Of a DNA stretch of 64,000 nucleotides, positions 62,758 through 64,000 are shown piece after piece (the first letter of the stretch is position 1; every line of letters begins with the position of its first letter). This DNA is from Frigidibacter sp. RF13 (GTDB taxonomy: Bacteria > Pseudomonadota > Alphaproteobacteria > Rhodobacterales > Rhodobacteraceae), in assembly GCF_026626305.1 (NCBI RefSeq), contig NZ_JAPNUE010000002.1:372001-436000 (forward strand). Reading direction: 5' to 3'. The translations under genes were made by a program, and so were the position numbers. A model generated the notes under the pieces. The model was given only the letters and a program-made list of their open reading frames with translations. It made no database searches and was not told where the DNA came from.

Positions 62758-64000
62758 ATGAGCGCCATTCCAAGCACCGCACGGGTCGTGATCATCGGCG
62801 GGGGGGTGGTCGGCGTGTCGTCGCTGTACCACCTGTGCAAGGCGGGCTGGACCGATGTCGTGCTCTTGGAGAAGAACGAACTGACGGCCGGATCGACCTG
62901 GCATGCGGCGGGCAATGTGCCGACCTTCTCGACCTCCTGGTCCTTGATGAACATGCAGCGCTATTCGACAGAACTCTACCGTGGTCTGGGCGCGGCGGTC
63001 GATTATCCGATGAACTACCATGTCACCGGTTCGATCCGGCTGGCACATTCGAAAGAGCGGATGCAGGAGTTTGAGCGCGCCAAGGGCATGGGCCGCTATC
63101 AGGGCATGGATATCGACATCCTTGGTCCGGGCGAGATCAGGGACAAATATCCCTTCATCGAGACGCATGACCTGAAAGGCGCGCTGTATGACCCGAACGA
63201 CGGCGACATCGACCCCGCGCAGCTTACGCAGGCGCTGGCTAAGGGCGCGCGCGACATGGGGGCGACGATCCTGCGCTTTACCCCGGCGACCGGCGTTTCC
63301 CGCGAGAACGGCGAATGGGTCGTCCATACCGAAAAGGGCGATATCCGCTGCGAGATCGTGGTGAATGCCGCAGGCTACTATGCCCAGAAGGTCGGCGAAT
63401 GGTTCAAGCCCTACGGCGGGCGCACCGTGCCGATGATGGTGATGAGCCACCAGTACATCCTGTTCGAGGAAGTCGAAGAGGTGAAGCAATGGTCTACGAG
63501 CGTCGGCCACAAGTTGCCGCTTCTGCGCGATGTCGATACCTCCTACTACCTGCGGCAGGAAAAGAACGGCTTCAACCTTGGGCCCTACGAGCGCAATTGC
63601 CGCGCCCATTGGGCGAGCCCCGGCGATCCGTTCCCGGATGATTTCAGCTTCCAGCTCTTCCCCGACGATCTGGAACGGCTGGAATATTACATCGAGGATG
63701 CGCTGGCGCGTGTGCCGCTTCTGGGCAAGGCGGGGCTTTCCAAGGTCATCAACGGCCCGATCCCCTATGCGCCCGACGGCAACCCGCTGATTGGGCCGAT
63801 GCCGGGCGTGGCCAATGCGTTCGAGGCCTGCGTCTTCACCTTCGGCATCGCCCAGGGTGGCGGCGCGGGCAAGGTGCTGGCCGAATGGATCACGGAGGGC
63901 GCGACCGAATGGGACATGTGGTCCTGCGACCCGCGCCGCTTCACCGACTATACCGACACGGACTATTGCGTGCAGAAGGGGATGGAGGTCTACGGCCACG
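62758..64000 (+). CDS. FAD-dependent sarcosine/dimethylglycine dehydrogenase-like protein (partial, cut by window end)
   Basis: At least 414 residues, open to the last base. The FAD motif is VVIIGGGVVGVSSLYHL; LLEKNELTAGSTWHAAG and QRYSTELYRGLG, then GDIDPAQLTQAL, and PYAPDGNPLIGPMPGVAN mark the D-amino-acid-oxidase-like family of sarcosine, dimethylglycine and related dehydrogenases. In full-length members an aminomethyltransferase (GcvT-like) half follows; it would lie beyond the window. It oxidises N-methylated glycine compounds and passes the one-carbon unit to tetrahydrofolate. A strong GGAGGAAG site precedes the ATG. Confidence 0.88.
   Translation, partial: MSAIPSTARVVIIGGGVVGVSSLYHLCKAGWTDVVLLEKNELTAGSTWHAAGNVPTFSTSWSLMNMQRYSTELYRGLGAAVDYPMNYHVTGSIRLAHSKERMQEFERAKGMGRYQGMDIDILGPGEIRDKYPFIETHDLKGALYDPNDGDIDPAQLTQALAKGARDMGATILRFTPATGVSRENGEWVVHTEKGDIRCEIVVNAAGYYAQKVGEWFKPYGGRTVPMMVMSHQYILFEEVEEVKQWSTSVGHKLPLLRDVDTSYYLRQEKNGFNLGPYERNCRAHWASPGDPFPDDFSFQLFPDDLERLEYYIEDALARVPLLGKAGLSKVINGPIPYAPDGNPLIGPMPGVANAFEACVFTFGIAQGGGAGKVLAEWITEGATEWDMWSCDPRRFTDYTDTDYCVQKGMEVYGH

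Noticed and set aside
1..64000. tRNA, rRNA, CRISPR or insertion sequence
   Set aside because: I saw no cloverleaf with CCA-type end, no rRNA consensus, no regularly spaced direct repeats and no transposase-like protein. A dedicated tRNA scan would settle small cases.
1..64000. Defence or secondary-metabolite cluster
   Set aside because: No nuclease, restriction, toxin-antitoxin, NRPS/PKS or phage genes were found; the ABC exporters and the LysE protein are ordinary family members.

Overview
The window is high-GC DNA from an alphaproteobacterium. Protein content and gene order point to the Rhodobacterales/Rhodobacteraceae (Rhodobacter/Roseobacter relatives). The evidence is the rimP-nusA-ylxR-infB order, the comF-grxC-nitrilase block beside ubiG and hemH, an YlxR with an L7Ae-like tail, the FemAB-like DUF482 acyltransferase, and a GC-hairpin/GGGATATTTGG intergenic repeat that I associate with this group. 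About 67 protein genes are supported. I saw no rRNA or tRNA gene, insertion sequence, prophage or CRISPR array. Most of the window reads as core chromosome with short, partly accessory operons.

Layout. 0.3-1.0 kb: a lone KDPGal aldolase with a long, palindrome-rich upstream region. 1.5-7.3 kb: a surface-polysaccharide island, rmlC-rmlB-rmlD-rmlA with ATGA overlaps making dTDP-L-rhamnose, plus two GT4 glycosyltransferases. 7.6-10.9 kb: folC, accD and a CPBP membrane protease. 11-15 kb: three uncharacterised proteins and a two-domain flavin/Fe-S ene-reductase. 15-18.5 kb: LysR regulator, OmpA-like protein, GNAT and a short CinA-like protein. 18.5-26 kb: map, HAD phosphatase, rsmD, GST, a ferredoxin-reductase-like flavoprotein, peroxiredoxin, phhB, FemAB-like protein, GDPD and RidA. 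26-33 kb: an exported protein, secA, a parvulin PPIase, argJ, mutT and a 45-residue protein.

33-38.7 kb: the transcription/translation operon rimP-nusA-ylxR-infB, with a recognisable promoter and a terminator-like hairpin in its leader. 38.7-44.8 kb: pip, ubiG, a MarR regulator, a nitrilase-type amidase, grxC, comF, a methyltransferase-like protein and hemH. 44.9-47.7 kb: a tandem pair of small exported membrane proteins, then a cell-wall group (two L,D-transpeptidases around a CAP-domain lipoprotein). 47.7-56.8 kb: an RNA m5U methyltransferase in one operon with two ABC exporters, a LysE exporter, and hslO-nudix-cca. 56.8-58.6 kb: a receiver-PP2C phosphatase facing an Hpt protein. 58.6-64 kb: ilvA, an ECF41-type sigma-factor operon carrying its own predicted promoter, and a LysR regulator divergent from a sarcosine/dimethylglycine-dehydrogenase-like flavoprotein cut by the window end.

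The most interesting items are regulatory rather than new enzymes: the ECF41 operon with its cognate promoter motif; a possible attenuator in front of rimP-nusA-infB; a duplicated 60-residue protein family whose 5' leaders share a covarying stem; a 10-codon leader ORF before the ABC exporters; and five copies of one intergenic repeat, all on the same strand. No unambiguous new multi-gene system (defence, secondary metabolism) was found.
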